Below are positions 62,793 through 64,000 of a DNA stretch of 64,000 nt, one piece after another (position 1 is the stretch's first letter; every line of letters begins with the position of its first letter). The position numbers and the translations under genes are program-made. Under the pieces are notes generated by a model. The model did no database searches. It was not told the origin of the DNA and saw only the letters and a program-made list of their open reading frames with translations. The DNA is from Brachymonas sp049977365. GTDB taxonomy: Bacteria > Pseudomonadota > Gammaproteobacteria > Burkholderiales > Burkholderiaceae_C. The stretch spans positions 310,001 to 374,000 of the forward strand of contig NZ_JBNGEN010000001.1 in the NCBI RefSeq assembly GCF_049977365.1, in the 5' to 3' direction.

Positions 62793-63389
62793 CTACTTTT
62801 TCTTCGGCCGAAAGGCAGTGACGATTTCAGGTCGGGTGGTCAGATACGGTCCCCCCATCAGTTCGATGCAATAGGGCACTGAGGCAAAGATGCCGTGGAC
62901 CACCACCCTGCCCTCCGCATCGCGCACGCCTCCGAGCGTTTCCTGAATCGACTTGGGACGGCCAGGAAGATTCAGAATCAGACTTTGGCCACGAATGACA
63001 CCCACCTGCCGCGACAGAATGGCTGTGGGCACGTAGTACAGACTGATCTGCCGCATCTGCTCGCCAAAGCCGGGCATGACCCTGTCGGCCACAGCCAGCG
63101 TGGCATCCGGAGTCACATCGCGCGGTGCAGGCCCTGTTCCCCCGGTCGTCAGCACCAGGCTGCACGCTTCGTCATCCACCAGTGCGCGAAGAGTTTGCTC
63201 GATGACGGGCTGCTCGTCCGGAATGAGTCGCTCCACCCACTCCACAGGATTGTCGAGCGCCGAGGTCAGCCAGGCGCGCAGGGCCGGCAATCCCTCATCC
63301 CGGTACACCCCAGTGCTGGCACGATCGCTCACCGATACGAGGCCGATCCGCACGGAAGGCAGGGAAACAGAAGCATCAGCATCAGACAT
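62793..63389 (-). CDS. mogA: Molybdopterin adenylyltransferase MogA
   Basis: A 198-residue enzyme that adenylylates molybdopterin before metal insertion by MoeA. Motifs: IGLVSVSDRAS, the adenylation part LTTGGTGPAPRDVTPDAT and LPGRPKSIQE. The start at 63389 (MSDADASV) overlaps the moeA stop by 8 bases; a GTG three codons upstream is in frame. MogA-type C-terminus (GIFASVPYCIELMGGPYL) rather than MoaB. Confidence 0.94.
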   Translation of the reverse strand: MSDADASVSLPSVRIGLVSVSDRASTGVYRDEGLPALRAWLTSALDNPVEWVERLIPDEQPVIEQTLRALVDDEACSLVLTTGGTGPAPRDVTPDATLAVADRVMPGFGEQMRQISLYYVPTAILSRQVGVIRGQSLILNLPGRPKSIQETLGGVRDAEGRVVVHGIFASVPYCIELMGGPYLTTRPEIVTAFRPKKK

Positions 63390-64000
63390 GGGAAACACTC
63401 CAGGATTTCAGGGGCAGGGGATACACGGTGAGGAGATCGCCTTCTCGTACTGGCGTATCCGGCGGGACTTCCATAAGGGCATTGGCCTCCACACAGGCCG
63501 ACAGCATGGCGGAGCCCTGTCCCTGCAGGGCACGCACTGCCCAACGGCCATCCTCGCAGGGGGTCATCACGGCGCGCAGGAATTCACGACGCGGTTCGCG
63601 CTTGCTCCGTGCAAAGGAAGACACTGCCTGGAAGGAAGCAGGTCGGACTGCCGAAGCAGGCTGTCCCTGCAACCGGCGCAGTGCGGGAGCCACCATCTGA
63701 TGGAAGGTGACGAATGTGGCCACTGGATTGCCCGGGAGCATGAAGACGTGGGCTCTGCCGGCCGTTCCCCAGGCAAAGGGCTTGCCGGGCTTGATGGCAA
63801 GCTTCCAGACTTCCAGGTGCCCGATCGCCTCCAGCGCAGCCCGTACATGGTCTTCCTCTCCGACAGAGACGCCGCCGCTGGTCAGAACCACATCGGCCTG
63901 TTCCACCGCCTCCTGCAGGCGCATGCGGGTCACGCTGGCCTCATCAGGCAGGATGCCCCCATCGATGACTTCGACAGACAGCCCGGCCAGCCATGCCAGC
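63382..64000 (-). CDS. moeA: Molybdopterin molybdenumtransferase MoeA, C-terminal part (cut by window edge)
   Basis: About 205 codons are visible, reading in from the right edge (LAWLAGLSVEVIDGGILPDE) to the stop at 63382. The molybdopterin-binding domain motifs are present: VVLTSGGVSVGEEDHVR, KPGKPFAWG and LPGNPVATFVTFHQM, and domain IV closes the protein. MoeA inserts molybdate into adenylylated molybdopterin. Its end overlaps mogA, so the pair is translationally coupled. The N-terminal part lies outside the window. Confidence 0.95.
   Translation of the reverse strand, partial: LAWLAGLSVEVIDGGILPDEASVTRMRLQEAVEQADVVLTSGGVSVGEEDHVRAALEAIGHLEVWKLAIKPGKPFAWGTAGRAHVFMLPGNPVATFVTFHQMVAPALRRLQGQPASAVRPASFQAVSSFARSKREPRREFLRAVMTPCEDGRWAVRALQGQGSAMLSACVEANALMEVPPDTPVREGDLLTVYPLPLKSWSVSHV

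Overview
The window is a stretch of GC-rich chromosome from a betaproteobacterium. Gene order and families point to Burkholderiales, most likely an Alcaligenaceae-like lineage: yicC-gmk-rpoZ-spoT next to a kinase/PP2C/rph/rdgB/hemW run, xseB-ispA-dxs, a BPSS1780-type membrane protein beside thrB, map-glnD, and P-II beside nadE. This placement is inferred from gene families and order, not from a database search. Nearly all of the DNA is core metabolism and information processing. I see no prophage, insertion sequence, CRISPR array, tRNA, rRNA or biosynthetic gene cluster.

Layout. 1-8.7 kb: dnaB 5' end, a KAS III-like condensing enzyme, P-II and NAD synthetase, then a leftward run from a Ser/Thr kinase through PP2C phosphatase, RNase PH and RdgB to HemW. 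8.7-13.7 kb: yicC, gmk, rpoZ and the bifunctional (p)ppGpp enzyme, facing greB. 13.7-17 kb: thiS-thiG leftward and thiC rightward; thiC has a clear promoter and TPP riboswitch. 17-17.7 kb: a small DUF2892/AhpD-like operon with a palindromic operator. 17.8-25.4 kb: DinG-type helicase, a second PP2C, an EptA/MCR-type phosphoethanolamine transferase, DusA, and a divergent RcnR/DmeR-DmeF metal pair with an operator. 25.4-29.5 kb: GNAT, ThiE-ThiM, a Tat-exported LD-carboxypeptidase and a frameshifted gamma-glutamylcyclotransferase. 29.7-33.7 kb: PurL. 34-39.4 kb: a btuB-btuF-btuC-btuD operon under a cobalamin riboswitch. 39.5-48 kb: map, glnD, an orphan TRAP binding protein, and xseB-ispA-dxs. 48.3-56.8 kb: an orphan Rieske oxygenase, EamA transporter, mercaptopyruvate-type sulfurtransferase, polA, a DUF2782-like protein, thrB and a membrane protein. 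56.9-64 kb: rpsP, rimM and trmD (no rplS), the DUF47-Pit phosphate pair with a Pho-box-like site, an RluA-type pseudouridine synthase, and molybdenum cofactor genes moaA, mogA and moeA (the last cut by the window edge).

How it fits together. Cofactor supply is the recurring theme: thiamine (thiC, thiS, thiG, thiE, thiM), cobalamin uptake, NAD, heme (HemW), Moco and isoprenoid precursors (TPP-dependent Dxs). Regulation visible in the DNA includes two riboswitches, a Ni/Co-type operator, a putative ArsR/BigR-type operator and a putative Pho box. Both ends of the P-II uridylylation circuit are present (P-II at 1.8-2.1 kb, GlnD at 40.5-43.3 kb). I did not find a previously undescribed multi-gene system. 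The most useful leads are the regulatory sites, the frameshifted gene, the MCR-like transferase and the missing rplS.
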